NCBI RefSeq assembly: GCF_022919095.1
Contig: NZ_CP095073.1
Location: 2,914,001 to 2,978,000 of the forward strand
DNA: 64,000 nucleotides
Source of the DNA: Halobacillus salinarum
GTDB taxonomy: Bacteria > Bacillota > Bacilli > Bacillales > Halobacillaceae
Direction: 5' to 3'
Part shown: piece by piece, positions 7,915-17,202 of the stretch
Numbering within the stretch: the stretch's first letter is position 1
Layout of the letters: the number at the start of each line of letters is the position of its first letter
Notes under the pieces: generated by a model
The model's database searches: none
What the model was told of the DNA's origin: nothing
The model's input: only the letters and a program-made list of their open reading frames with translations
Translations under genes and position numbers: made by a program

Positions 7915-8569
7915 AGCAACTAAAAACGGATGGATAGAATGGGGATTCAAACGATTTAACCGCCTTTTTGTGCGAATGAATTTTCATCGTATGAAAGTAC
8001 TCTCGGAAGCAAAGGAGAGCGATTTTTCTCACTCCTTATTTTTAATCAATCATTCAAGCTGGTGGGATTCTCTCATCCTATACTATTTAAATGACCAGTA
8101 CGTACGATCCGATGGATATGGGATGATGGATGAAGAAGGGATGAACCGCTTTCCATTTTTCTCAAAAATAGGAGTCTATTCAATTAATACAGCAAGCCGT
8201 ACTCATTTACTCCATTCTTTAAACTACAGTATTGAACTTCTTAATCGAGGCAAGACTGTCTGGATATTTCCTCAAGGGGAAGAGCAGCATTTAGAAAAGA
8301 GGCCGCTCGATTTTTTTAATGGCATCTCTTATATTGCTGAAAAAGCACCCCGCATTCAAGTAATCCCGGTTTCGCTGTATTACACACTTGAGCATCATAG
8401 AAAACCAAATGTATATATCTTATTAGGAGAACCGCTCTCAAAGGAAAGCTACCATACTCTTCCGAGGAAGCAGAAGACGATTTATTTCGAGAAACATTGC
8501 ACGGAACAGCTGGACAGGCTGAAGGAAAGAATCATTGCAGAGGATCATAACGGGTTTACCCCCATTTAG
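7907..8569 (+). CDS. Lysophospholipid acyltransferase-like protein of the carotenoid cluster (CrtO-like)
   Basis: The 220-residue product carries the acyltransferase signature NHSSWWDS (H-x4-D, about residues 47-54), then FPQGEEQHLEKRPLDFFNGISYIA near residue 120 and VIPVSLYYTLEHHRKPNVYILLGEPL near 150. These are PlsC-type motifs. In C30 carotenoid clusters such an enzyme is proposed to acylate the sugar of a glycosylated diapocarotenoic acid (the staphyloxanthin CrtO step); that assignment comes from context. It is translationally coupled to DUF422 upstream, and the next gene follows after 16 bases. Confidence 0.8.
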   Translation: MRKATKNGWIEWGFKRFNRLFVRMNFHRMKVLSEAKESDFSHSLFLINHSSWWDSLILYYLNDQYVRSDGYGMMDEEGMNRFPFFSKIGVYSINTASRTHLLHSLNYSIELLNRGKTVWIFPQGEEQHLEKRPLDFFNGISYIAEKAPRIQVIPVSLYYTLEHHRKPNVYILLGEPLSKESYHTLPRKQKTIYFEKHCTEQLDRLKERIIAEDHNGFTPI

Positions 8570-8585
8570 AAAGGAGGTGGACAAC

Positions 8586-9692
8586 TTGCTTTTTTACCTG
8601 CTTGTAATCATGACAATCGTGCTTAATATATGGACGATCATCAATAGTGTATTCCTACTTCCCCTTGCTCCTTCTAAACGTTTGGATCACTTTCCAAAGG
8701 TTTCTGTTTTAGTTCCATTGCGCAATGAAGCTTCACAAGTGGAAGGGCTTGTCCAATCCTTAAAAAAGTTGACGTACCCGAACCTTGAAGTTAACCTTCT
8801 CGATGACCAATCCGAAGACGGCACATATGAACGGTTACAATCAGAGATAAAAGGGGATGAACGGTTCCACTTATTCAAAGGAGACCCTCTTCCTGACGGC
8901 TGGAATGGCAAAGTTTATGCCTGTCATCAGCTTTCTCACCATTCTAATGGAACTTATCTTCTCTTCTTTGATGCTGATGCAAGAATGGCACCTTCAGCTG
9001 TTGAGAAAGCACTGGCGACCTTGTACAAATACCATGCTGCTATGATAAGCGGATTTCCAAACTATCCGAGCCGTAACCTGTTTGCAAGCCTGCTCGTTCC
9101 ACTGCAGCATATGGTCGTCTTGCTCCATTTACCCTTGATGGTCGCTAATTCCACTTTAAAACCGAAATTCACTGCAGCATGCGGCATCTTTATTTTGATA
9201 AATAGAGAAGTATACGATCTGATCGGCGGACACGCATCTGTAAAAAATTCCTTAGTGGAAGATGTCGATATCGCTCGTGAAGTTAAGAAGTCCGGGTATA
9301 AAATGATCCTAGCCAATCTTACTCCTACCGTTGTTTCTTTCATGTATGATACCGCTAAAGAAACTTGGGAAGGGTTTAAAAAAAACATTTTCCCTGGCTT
9401 AGGCCGGTCAAAAATCATGGTAACTGGTATCATTTTGGTTTACAGTGTTTTGTTTCTCACTCCATTTGCCTATGCAATGACTGGACTTGCACTTGGAAAC
9501 TGGACTTTACTGCTCCCTTTTCTGCTCACGGTTGCTTTTAAAATGTTCGTAGATGCACGAACCGGCCACCCTTTATGGCTTGCGTGGCTTCTGCCCGTTT
9601 CTATTGCAGCGCTTTTAGCAGTAATGATTAGTTCCATGCTTACACATGTAAGAGGAAAAGCATACAAATGGAAAGGGAGGTCTTACGAGTGA
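8586..9692 (+). CDS. Family 2 glycosyltransferase of the carotenoid cluster (CrtQ-like)
   Basis: The 368-residue membrane-anchored GT-A enzyme has an N-terminal helix (about 2-22), VLVPLRNEASQVEGLVQSL, DDQSEDGT (nucleotide-binding acidic pair), FFDADARM (D-x-D) and EDVDIAREVKKSG, with two or three helices near the C-terminus. In this setting it probably glucosylates a diapocarotenoic acid, as CrtQ does in staphyloxanthin synthesis. The start is TTG 8586, because AAAGGAGGTGG sits 5 bases upstream and the previous gene ends at 8569; an upstream ATG at 8535 lies inside that gene. Its TGA overlaps the GTG of the next gene. Confidence 0.85.
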   Translation: MLFYLLVIMTIVLNIWTIINSVFLLPLAPSKRLDHFPKVSVLVPLRNEASQVEGLVQSLKKLTYPNLEVNLLDDQSEDGTYERLQSEIKGDERFHLFKGDPLPDGWNGKVYACHQLSHHSNGTYLLFFDADARMAPSAVEKALATLYKYHAAMISGFPNYPSRNLFASLLVPLQHMVVLLHLPLMVANSTLKPKFTAACGIFILINREVYDLIGGHASVKNSLVEDVDIAREVKKSGYKMILANLTPTVVSFMYDTAKETWEGFKKNIFPGLGRSKIMVTGIILVYSVLFLTPFAYAMTGLALGNWTLLLPFLLTVAFKMFVDARTGHPLWLAWLLPVSIAALLAVMISSMLTHVRGKAYKWKGRSYE

Positions 9693-11164
9693 AGGTAATC
9701 ATAATTGGAGGCGGCCTCGGAGGATTATCTGCTGCTGTAACACTAGCCAGACATGGTGCATCCGTAAAACTTTTTGAAAAAAATCCCCATTTTGGCGGAA
9801 AAATGATGCCGATAGACTTAGATGGGTATCATTTTGATTTTGGGCCGAATACGATTACTATGCCGGAAGTTTTTAAAGAAGTCTTTACTCAAGGTGGTCT
9901 TGCTGCCAAGGATCAGCCTGTTTTCGAAAAAATTGAACGGCATACGAGAAACCAATTTCCTGATGGAGGTCATTTTGATTTTTCCTCGGATCATCAGGAT
10001 ATGAAGAATCAAATCGCCGCCCTTGAACCCGGGAAGGAACATCAGTATGATTCCTTTACAAGAGAGGTGGAGCGTTTATATAACCTTTCCAAGCAAAGCT
10101 TTCTCAACAGAACTTTTTCAAGCTGGAAGGATTACCTCTCCCCTTCATTGGCAGCAAAGATCGTGCAAGTAAAACCATGGCAGAACATGGATTCGTTTTT
10201 CGCCAAATATTTCAGCCATCCCTATATCCGCCAATCTTTAAACCGGTATGCAACTTATATAGGATCAAGTCCGTTTCATGCTCCGGCGACGTTTGCTATG
10301 ATCGCTCATTTGGAACTTAATCAAGGGGTCTATTATGTAAGAGGAGGGAATACGAAAATTGCTGAAGCATTTGTCAAAGCAGCAAAGAAACAAGGAGCAG
10401 AATTGTATAACAACACGAAAATCCAGCGAATTACCACTGCCAACAGGAAAGTAACTGGAGTAGTAACACAAGAAGGAGATTTTCAGGAAGCCGATTACGT
10501 CATTTTGAATGGAGATCTTCTTCACTCTATACCTGAGCTGATTGAAAATGAAAAACGCAACCATCTGTCAGATGATAAAATTAACAGCTACGACCCTTCG
10601 ACTTCAGCATTCGTTTTATTAGCCGGTCTTAATAAAAGACTGGACCAACTGCACCATCATCATCTTTTATTTTCAGCGGACTACCACAAAGAATTTAATA
10701 GCTTGAAAAACGGCGATTATCCAACGGATCCGACCATCTATATATCTACATCATCCAAATCTGACCCAACAGTTTCTCCTTACGGTGATAATTGTTTCCT
10801 ATTAGTCAATGCCCCACCTGTCGGGGCAGGCAGAAATGACGTGGATCCAGAGGAAGTTAAAGAAAGAATCTACTCACTATTAAATACTGCCGGCATTCCC
10901 ATTAAAAACTATATTCAAGCAGAAGAAGTTTGGACTCCTGAGAAAATAGCAAGTCAATTCGGAGCATTTAAAGGGGCTATTTATGGTCCCAGCTCAAATA
11001 ATAAACGTCAAGCATTTATGCGTCCATTTAATCGATCCCTTGATTTTTCAAACTTGTATTTCTGCGGCGGCAGTACTCATCCAGGAGGAGGGGCCCCTTT
11101 AGTCGTTTTAAGCGGCCAAAATGTAGCAAATCAACTATTAGGCAGACTTGTAATTATGGAATGA
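9689..11164 (+). CDS. CrtI/CrtN-family carotenoid desaturase or oxidase
   Basis: The 491-residue flavoprotein has an FAD-binding dinucleotide motif (VIIIGGGLGGLSAAVTLARHG) at the N-terminus, FEKNPHFGGKM, the DFGPNTITMPEVF segment, and the C-terminal CGGSTHPGGGAPLV box typical of CrtI/CrtN/CrtP enzymes. It is one of three such genes here. CrtN homologues desaturate diapophytoene, while CrtP homologues oxidise terminal methyl groups; which it does cannot be decided by eye. The start is GTG 9689 after GGGAGGTCTTACGA, overlapping the upstream stop by four bases. Last gene of the plus-strand operon. Confidence 0.85.
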   Translation: MKVIIIGGGLGGLSAAVTLARHGASVKLFEKNPHFGGKMMPIDLDGYHFDFGPNTITMPEVFKEVFTQGGLAAKDQPVFEKIERHTRNQFPDGGHFDFSSDHQDMKNQIAALEPGKEHQYDSFTREVERLYNLSKQSFLNRTFSSWKDYLSPSLAAKIVQVKPWQNMDSFFAKYFSHPYIRQSLNRYATYIGSSPFHAPATFAMIAHLELNQGVYYVRGGNTKIAEAFVKAAKKQGAELYNNTKIQRITTANRKVTGVVTQEGDFQEADYVILNGDLLHSIPELIENEKRNHLSDDKINSYDPSTSAFVLLAGLNKRLDQLHHHHLLFSADYHKEFNSLKNGDYPTDPTIYISTSSKSDPTVSPYGDNCFLLVNAPPVGAGRNDVDPEEVKERIYSLLNTAGIPIKNYIQAEEVWTPEKIASQFGAFKGAIYGPSSNNKRQAFMRPFNRSLDFSNLYFCGGSTHPGGGAPLVVLSGQNVANQLLGRLVIME

Positions 11165-11175
11165 TGAAGTAGAAA

Positions 11176-11205
11176 GCAGATTATTGTATGCGGGCAATAA
11201 TCTGC
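11176..11205. terminator. Bidirectional terminator between the two carotenoid operons
   Basis: Perfect 11-base arms GCAGATTATTG and CAATAATCTGC. The stem overlaps the last codons of crtM, so both operons share one hairpin. Confidence 0.75.
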
Positions 11206-12017
11206 TTCTTCTCTTCATCTGAAACAAAATTTCGGGTGTGGAATACCTCATAATGATTTTTTCTGACCGAACTCAATATCGCCCTGTACATTCTTGCTGC
11301 TCCTTCAACAGGAGTCCTTGAGTAAACCGGGTATTGAGGAATGGTCGCCAAGGCACGTGAATAATAGTGCTCCGCCATAGAGGCTAAGTCCTCCCAAAGC
11401 TCCTTAAAAGCGTGGTTGACCTTGTGATTTATCAAATCCTCTTTCCTATATTGATATTTTTCCATTGTGTGAGCAGGAAGGTAAATACGATTACGCTCCA
11501 GGTCTTCCCCTATATCCCTTAAAATATTTGTAATTTGCATGGCATATCCCAGGTCTATGGCACCTTCTTTTAATTCCTCATCTCTACCAGGGGCAAGAAC
11601 CGGCAAAAGCATTAATCCTACGCTGCTTGCTACATAATAACAATACGAGAGTAAATCACTTTTATTTTCTATCGTGATGGAGGACAAATCCATTGATTGG
11701 CCCTTAATCATGTCATAAAAAGGCTCAATATTCATTTCGAATTTGGAAAATACATCCTCAAGCGCAACCCACAGGGGATCACTGCTCTCCCGGTTACCGT
11801 TAATAAAACGATCGAACGCTTCTGAAAATAACCGAAGCTCATGCTCAGGATGCTCTCCTTCGTCTACAATATCATCTACTCTCCGGCAAAAAGCATATAC
11901 AGCCCACAAAGCTTTTCTTTGTGGTTTGGGCAGCATAGCGAATGCTTTGGAAAAAGTTTTTGAATGTTTTTCAATCATTTCTTTGCAATAGTCATATGCC
12001 CTGTCTAATTCCTTCAT
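11181..12017 (-). CDS. crtM: 4,4'-diapophytoene synthase (phytoene/squalene synthase family)
   Basis: CrtM joins two farnesyl diphosphates head to head, the first committed step of C30 carotenoids. The 278-residue protein has the first aspartate-rich motif in [15 protein letters not shown] (about residues 42-56) and the second in [21 protein letters not shown] (about 160-180), plus [12 protein letters not shown] near the start. Length fits CrtM. The ATG at 12017 overlaps the stop of the preceding crtN-type gene by four bases (ATGA), so the three minus-strand crt genes form one coupled operon. Confidence 0.92.
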   Translation of the reverse strand: MKELDRAYDYCKEMIEKHSKTFSKAFAMLPKPQRKALWAVYAFCRRVDDIVDEGEHPEHELRLFSEAFDRFINGNRESSDPLWVALEDVFSKFEMNIEPFYDMIKGQSMDLSSITIENKSDLLSYCYYVASSVGLMLLPVLAPGRDEELKEGAIDLGYAMQITNILRDIGEDLERNRIYLPAHTMEKYQYRKEDLINHKVNHAFKELWEDLASMAEHYYSRALATIPQYPVYSRTPVEGAARMYRAILSSVRKNHYEVFHTRNFVSDEEKKQIIARIQ

Positions 12018-13499
12018 CCTTCAACACCTCGCTTGTAATTACACCTGTCAACGTCACTGCCTTTTAAATAGTTGGCGAGTAATCTGGCACCCTGCATCAC
12101 AATAGGGACTCCTCCACCAGGGTGTACGGAGGCACCAACTGCGAATAGCTGATCGATAGGATACGGGCGCAGCTGCGGCCTGAACACTCCTGATTGAAAC
12201 AAGGTAGGGGCTATCCCAAAACTGCCTCCTTGATATAACCCTTCATTCTCTGCATCCTCAGGAGAACGTACCTTCATCCATTGAATATGCCCGCGGATAT
12301 CAGGGAAGCCCCGCTTCTCCATTTGATTAATCACATACTGTACTAAATCATTCTGCTTTCCCCAATCAATGGCTGTCCCAGCTGGTACCGGCACCAAAGT
12401 GTAAAGTACTCCCTTCCCAGAAGGGACAAGACTGTCATCAATTAACGACGGGTGAAAGGTGTAAAAGGAAGGATCAGAAGGAACTTCTTTTCTTTCAAAC
12501 ACTTGTTTCAAGTGATAATCGAAATCTCTCGACATAAAAAACTGATGCACCGGATTTTCTGTGAAATTCTTATCCAGGCCAAAATAAATGAGCAGGCAGC
12601 CCGAAGAAGGTGTGTACTTACGTTTCAATTGGTGGCGCACCCCACCAGTTTATCCATAATTGGAAAATCCCCATTTAGAATTACTCGGTCTACCTTGATT
12701 TCTTTACCTAAAGCTTTCACGGAATGAGCTCGATTGTTTTCTGTTTTTACTTCTTCCACTTCCGTATTTAAATGAAAGGTTACCCCCCTGGCCTGCAGTT
12801 CAGCAACAATAATCTCCACTAAACGAGCATATCCACCACGAATGTACCAAATTCCATGCTGATGTTCACTGTACGAAACAAGTGAATACATAGCAGGGGA
12901 TTGCTGTGGGTGTCCCCCAATATATAAGGTTTGCAATGAATATGCCTGAACCAGCTTTTCATCTTTAAAGTAACTTCGCATCATACGTTTAACATTTTGG
13001 TACGCCTTCAATTTCATGAGTGCGTGAAGATTTCTTCCGGTGAAAAAGCTTTTTTTATTCTCAAACGACTGTTCCAAAAATTGGGCGCTTCCTTGAATAA
13101 AACGTTGCTTCATATCTGACAGAAAGCGGTCAAAACCTAATTCATTGCCTGGAAATTTCGCTTCGATTTCTGCCTTTTGCCTGCTGGGATCTGGAAATTT
13201 GGTATAAGTTCTTCCGTCAGGATAATCAATTGTATATAAAGGGTCCAGCTTTATTAAAGGGATGTTTTTTCTATGTATGCCTCCCTCCTCTAAAATAGAT
13301 AAAATCATGTCCGGTAATAGGACGATGGTGGGTCCTTGATCAATTTTGAATCCTTTTTCTTTCACATACGTAAGTCTCCCCCCGCAATGGCTGTTTTTTT
13401 CAAAAATCGTTATTTTCTGACCCTTACTCCTGGATAATAACAGAGCTGTTACGAGCCCCCAATTCCGCTTCCAACAATAGCCGTATGCCGATTCTTCAT
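12014..13499 (-). CDS. CrtI/CrtN-family carotenoid desaturase or oxidase; reading frame broken twice
   Basis: Restored, the gene encodes about 495 residues from ATG 13499 (overlapping the crtN stop as ATGA): [43 protein letters not shown], and a C-terminal [14 protein letters not shown]. The frame is broken in the G5 run at 13456-13460, where one more G joins GSGIGG to LVTALL. It is broken again in the G4 run at 12640-12643, where one more G joins MDKLVG to [14 protein letters not shown]. In between, [11 protein letters not shown] to VILNGDF is intact. It is probably the terminal oxidase (CrtP-like, called CrtNb in related genera), but a second desaturase is possible. Two breaks of the same type point to sequencing error. 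Confidence 0.78.
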
Positions 13500-14980
13500 G
13501 AAGACCTCACCTCCGCTTCATGGATCCAATTCGTAGTAATTCTGGAGGATTCTAAAATCGTCGGAAGGCCACTGCCCGGATGTGTGCCTCCACCGACAAG
13601 CCAGCAGTTCTCCAATTCCTGAAAACGGTTGTGCGGCCGGAAGTACATCATTTGCGAAAGCTGATGTCCCAGACTAAACGTCGCTCCTTTATGGACATGA
13701 TAGTCAAGCTCCCACTGTTTAGGAGTCAAAATTTTCTCAGACACAATATGTTCTCTTAAGTCAGTAAAACCTGTTTTCTTTTCAACTTCATCAAGGATAA
13801 GCTTTCGAAAAGTCTTCTGTTTTGCATCCCAGTCAATTTCTGAATAATTATTTGGCACTGGTGCAAGCACGTAGAGCGAAGAATGACCAATAGGGGCCAA
13901 TGATTCGTCCGTAACACTCGCATTTTGAATATAAATCGACGGTTCCTCTGAAAGCACGAGCTCCTTCGTCAATTCTTCCACGTTCTTCTTATAATCATTA
14001 GCGAAAACAATCGTATGATGAGGCATATCATAGAGCTTGTCGACTCCTAAATAGATCATAAACGTGGAGCAGGAATATTTCTTATCTGCTATTTTTTGTT
14101 TAGAATATTTTTTGAGCACCCCATCGTCTACTAAATGATTCATAGCATTCGCAAAATCAGCATTGATGATTACTTCATCTGCATCAAATTGACTACCTGA
14201 TTCAAGTTCAAAACCCTTCACACGCTTTTCATTGATACGAAGCTTGTTTACTCCTTCACTAAGATGAATCGTTCCACCATGCTCTTTTGTAACTTCAGCC
14301 ATCGCTTTTGACAGCTGGTTCACCCCTCCCATCGGGTGGAAAACTCCATACTCATGTTCCATATAAGATAATATGGAGAAAGCACCGGGACACTCCCACG
14401 GGGACATCCCTAAATACTTTGCTTGAAATGTAAAAGCAATTTTTAAGCGTTCGTCTGTAAAATACTTAGAAAGTACGTCATACACAGATTTTCCTAGCGA
14501 TAGTTTAGGCAGCGCTTTGATAGCCCTCACGCTGACATAATCCCGTAGTCTGTGATGACGTGTTTGAAGCAGAGGCATAAGGGCATTCATTTTTTCCCGT
14601 GTATCTTTCATAAACCGTTCATAGCCATGCTCATTACCTGGGAAATAAGTTCGAATCGAATCAAGCATTTTATCCCTTTCACTAAACATAGGGACCCTGT
14701 CTGATTCGAATTGCAGCTCATACATCGGTGAGAGTTCCTTTAATTGCATATAATCATGGACATTTCTGCCCGCCATCCGAAAAATTTCTTCCATGATATG
14801 CGGCATGCTCAAAAAAGTAGGTCCTATATCAAAAGAGTAAGCTCCTAGTTCTAACCTCCCGTTTCTGCCACCTATTTTATCTTTTTTTTCAAACACGTGA
14901 ACGTTATACCCTTGTGAAGAAAGTATCATCGCTGCGGCCAGACCACCGGGACCTGCCCCTATGACCCCTATTGTTTTCAC
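13496..14980 (-). CDS. crtN: 4,4'-diapophytoene desaturase CrtN
   Basis: The 494-residue FAD protein begins IGVIGAGPGGLAAAMILSSQG (dinucleotide fold), continues FEKKDKIGGRNGRLELG and DIGPTFLSMPHIMEEIF, and ends with LVGGGTHPGSGLPTILESSR. This is the best CrtN candidate: it opens the crtN-crtNb-crtM operon, and its YLGMSPWECPGAFSILSYMEHEYG segment fits that family. CrtN introduces double bonds into diapophytoene to give diaponeurosporene or diapolycopene. The start is GTG 14980. A promoter with MerR-like spacing lies 18-50 bases upstream. Confidence 0.87.
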   Translation of the reverse strand: MKTIGVIGAGPGGLAAAMILSSQGYNVHVFEKKDKIGGRNGRLELGAYSFDIGPTFLSMPHIMEEIFRMAGRNVHDYMQLKELSPMYELQFESDRVPMFSERDKMLDSIRTYFPGNEHGYERFMKDTREKMNALMPLLQTRHHRLRDYVSVRAIKALPKLSLGKSVYDVLSKYFTDERLKIAFTFQAKYLGMSPWECPGAFSILSYMEHEYGVFHPMGGVNQLSKAMAEVTKEHGGTIHLSEGVNKLRINEKRVKGFELESGSQFDADEVIINADFANAMNHLVDDGVLKKYSKQKIADKKYSCSTFMIYLGVDKLYDMPHHTIVFANDYKKNVEELTKELVLSEEPSIYIQNASVTDESLAPIGHSSLYVLAPVPNNYSEIDWDAKQKTFRKLILDEVEKKTGFTDLREHIVSEKILTPKQWELDYHVHKGATFSLGHQLSQMMYFRPHNRFQELENCWLVGGGTHPGSGLPTILESSRITTNWIHEAEVRSS

Positions 14981-14998
14981 TATAGCACCTGCTTTCAG

Positions 14999-15029
14999 AT
15001 TATATAATCATTGTACAATCATTATACAA
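14999..15029 (-). promoter_or_regulatory. crtN promoter with a 19-base spacer and central dyad
   Basis: On the minus strand TTGTAT (15024-15029) and a perfect TATAAT (14999-15004) are separated by 19 bases. The spacer holds the palindrome ATTGTACAAT (15010-15019), centred almost exactly. Over-long spacers with a central dyad are typical of promoters bound by MerR-family regulators; the regulator itself is not in this window. Confidence 0.5.
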
Positions 15030-15150
15030 AACCTGTATGAAACTAACAATTTTATAAGATCAGTCAATGTGCTGTTTCCATTACCCTTACTATTGGATGG
15101 AATAAATGTTCCCTAAACCTACTTAACATAACCTTATCAAAGGAGGAGAA

Positions 15151-15423
15151 TTGCTAAGTTCAATTGATCATATTCTCATGTTATTAGGCCATACTAAAGC
15201 AAAGGAAGGAGGGATTCCCATGTTTTCCAATCAGCGGGTATCCGGAGCCCATTTCCCCTCTCATTCCACCTCCTCATACCCACTCAATCAAGCAGTAAAC
15301 GAACGGTTGAATCATTGGTGCGATGAGCTCGAACAGTATGACCATATAAGAGAGCCTTCACGTCCGGATGCAGAACCGCAGAAAAGTAAAATCATGCAAT
15401 CTTCACCGCCTATCCGTTTCTAA
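15151..15423 (+). CDS. Hypothetical small protein
   Basis: The frame is open from TTG 15151, preceded by AAAGGAGGAGAA, and also contains ATG 15220 with AAGGAAGGAGGG upstream. The short form would be 67 residues, beginning MFSNQRVSGAHFPSHSTSS. The product is hydrophilic, rich in Ser, Pro and His, with a single Cys and the acidic stretch CDELEQYDHIREPSRPD. I do not recognise a family. Having two good ribosome sites in one frame leaves the start open. Confidence 0.5.
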   Translation: MLSSIDHILMLLGHTKAKEGGIPMFSNQRVSGAHFPSHSTSSYPLNQAVNERLNHWCDELEQYDHIREPSRPDAEPQKSKIMQSSPPIRF

Positions 15424-15510
15424 ATGATTAGTCGAAGGACTGGGTAGATAACTATACACATTTGTCCCTCCTTGCATACGCTGAGTATGTAAACAACAGG
15501 AGGTGAGCTT

Positions 15511-15654
15511 ATGTACGGCTATCCTTACGGAGGTTGGGGAGGTTGCGGTCGTGTTGGCGGATATGGCTGCGGCCGTGGTTACGCAAACAACTTCGCATTG
15601 ATCGTTGTTTTGTTCATCTTATTGATCATTGTTGGCGCAGCATTTTATTGCTAA
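15511..15654 (+). CDS. YjcZ-family sporulation protein
   Basis: A 47-residue protein beginning [14 protein letters not shown], very rich in Gly, Tyr and Cys, followed by the hydrophobic helix [20 protein letters not shown]. This Gly/Tyr head plus [13 protein letters not shown] tail is characteristic of the YjcZ family (related to the spore assembly peptide SscA). The start ATG 15511 follows AGGAGGTGAGCTT. A strong terminator follows. Expression in sporulating cells is inferred from the family. Confidence 0.85.
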   Translation: MYGYPYGGWGGCGRVGGYGCGRGYANNFALIVVLFILLIIVGAAFYC

Positions 15655-15684
15655 ACAATCCATGTTATTTTGAGTGCAATTCTA

Positions 15685-15717
15685 GCCTGCAGAGAAAATT
15701 TCTCTGCAGGCATTTTT
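15685..15717 (+). terminator. Terminator of the yjcZ-like gene
   Basis: Twelve-base arms GCCTGCAGAGAA and TTCTCTGCAGGC, followed by ATTTTTTAG. Confidence 0.88.
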
Positions 15718-15788
15718 TAGTTGAGAATTTTTTTAATAAAAGAAAAGAACCTTTCCCAACTAGTTGAATGAACTAAATGGAAAAGATT

Positions 15789-16498
15789 CTAATTACCATT
15801 GAGCAGCCTCGTAAAAACTACTCTATTATTTTTGAAGCAAGGGGCAGACTCTATCTGTTTTTCAAACCCATTAATTTTTTCGTTATGTACACGTTCCGTA
15901 ATATCACGGATAATCATGGCGCCTAAATGGTTATCATCTGGGGAAGAGGGATTTTCTAAAACTTCTAAATAAATGGAGGTTCCATCCTTTTTTGAAGCTC
16001 TTAACTGCGAGGGATGATGAAGTGCCTGAAGTCCCTGATCTTCTAATAGGGCGATTTTTAATTCCGATAACCTCATCCCTTTCAATTCTTCTAGAGAATA
16101 CCCCAGAATACGAGCGAAACTCTGGTCGCAATCAATAATTTTCCCTTGTGCATGAAGAACAAGCCCCTCTGACCTTAAACTCTGCAGTAAATCCAATTCT
16201 TTTCTCACACTAGGTACAGGGATGTCAAGGGTTACCGGATGCAGCAAAATAACGTATTCCAATCTATTAGGAGACGCCATTGATTATAAGAAATAGCATT
16301 GAAACAAACGCTTTGATCCATCCTTGATTTCCAGCAGAAGATCCAAGCGGTCTCCTTCTTTAAGCCCCAGGAATTGTACAGCCGGAGGATTTATCTGCAA
16401 AACTTCTCCATGCTCATCGGTAATAATTAAAGCATCTCTTATATGACGTATTAACCAATTACAAACCGGCCGTTCAATTTTTTGTTATCATTAGGCAT
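15789..16498 (-). pseudogene. PAS-domain sensor protein, broken gene
   Basis: The intact part (16280 to 15789) encodes a PAS domain (LHAQGKIIDCDQSFARILGYSLEELKGM, ending MIIRDITERV). Upstream, from ATG 16498 after AGGAGGCAGAGC, lies a second PAS-like stretch (RHIRDALIITDEHGEVLQIN). Reaching it needs one extra A in the run at 16478-16483, giving NKKIERPVCNWLIRH. The two parts are in the same frame but separated by a TAA at 16284-16286. After the second PAS domain the protein ends in a short tail without an output domain, so it may also be truncated. Two genes cannot be excluded, but LEYVILLHPV after the stop looks like the natural end of the first PAS domain. Confidence 0.55.
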
Positions 16499-16677
16499 TG
16501 CTCTGCCTCCTAAGACGATGGACCTAATCTGTTATTAAGAAGAAAGCTGAGAATTACTATTCCCAGGATTCATCCTTTTCCAAATTTAAGTATAACAGAT
16601 TCAAGGTCTTTATACTCAGGCAAAAAGACGTGAACAAACGAAATGATCCTCTTCCATTTCAGTACTTCAGAAGTAAA

Positions 16678-17103
16678 TCAGGAAGTAACTTCATCTCTGC
16701 GTCTCTTGAATTCTTCCAGCAGCGCTTCCCCTTGAAAACCTTCATCCATGAGGATTTTCAGCATTTTCTCGATTTGTTCTCTTCTGCGATCAATGATTGT
16801 TCCCATAAAGATGACGTTCATGTAATCTCCGATTTGATTTGTGTCAATAGGCTTGACTAAGAAAGTGGCTGGTTCATTACTTTGTTTCGTAATTTTCACT
16901 TGTACCATTAATTCTTCACTATTATCGCAGAGCTCATTAAAGAAATCACTGTAACTATGGTCTACAAAGGCTTCAATCACCCACCTTCCCCGATCATCTT
17001 CACGATTAATGATCAAGCCATCGTGAAGCTTTATCCTGCGCTGAGTAATGTCCTCTTTTTTTTCCTCAATAATATCTAATGAGACAAGTTTAAAAGTTTT
17101 CAC
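16678..17103 (-). CDS. YwpF-like family protein
   Basis: The 141-residue product begins VKTFKLVSLDIIEE and contains LHDGLIINREDDRGRWVIEAFVDHSY and EPATFLVKPIDTNQIGDYMNVIFMGTI. This matches the YwpF family of Bacillus, whose function is unknown. The start is GTG 17103, directly after GGAGGTGAAGAA; the ATG at 17124 is upstream of that site. It follows the moaA terminator on the same strand, so it is probably transcribed alone. Confidence 0.75.
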   Translation of the reverse strand: MKTFKLVSLDIIEEKKEDITQRRIKLHDGLIINREDDRGRWVIEAFVDHSYSDFFNELCDNSEELMVQVKITKQSNEPATFLVKPIDTNQIGDYMNVIFMGTIIDRRREQIEKMLKILMDEGFQGEALLEEFKRRRDEVTS

Positions 17104-17172
17104 TTCTTCACCTCCAAGTATCAATCATTTTCTTTATTATAATGGACGCTCTATTATTCAGCAAAAACAAGC

Positions 17173-17202
17173 AAGTTCAGGCCACTAATTCAACCTGAAC
17201 TT
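17173..17202 (-). terminator. Terminator of moeA-moaA
   Basis: Nine-base arms AAGTTCAGG and CCTGAACTT overlap the moaA stop; the minus strand continues with GCTTGTTTTTG. Confidence 0.75.

Noticed and set aside
10265-10564. 99-codon frame on the minus strand inside the plus-strand crt gene
   Set aside because: Antisense shadow of a well-conserved flavoprotein; no ribosome site.
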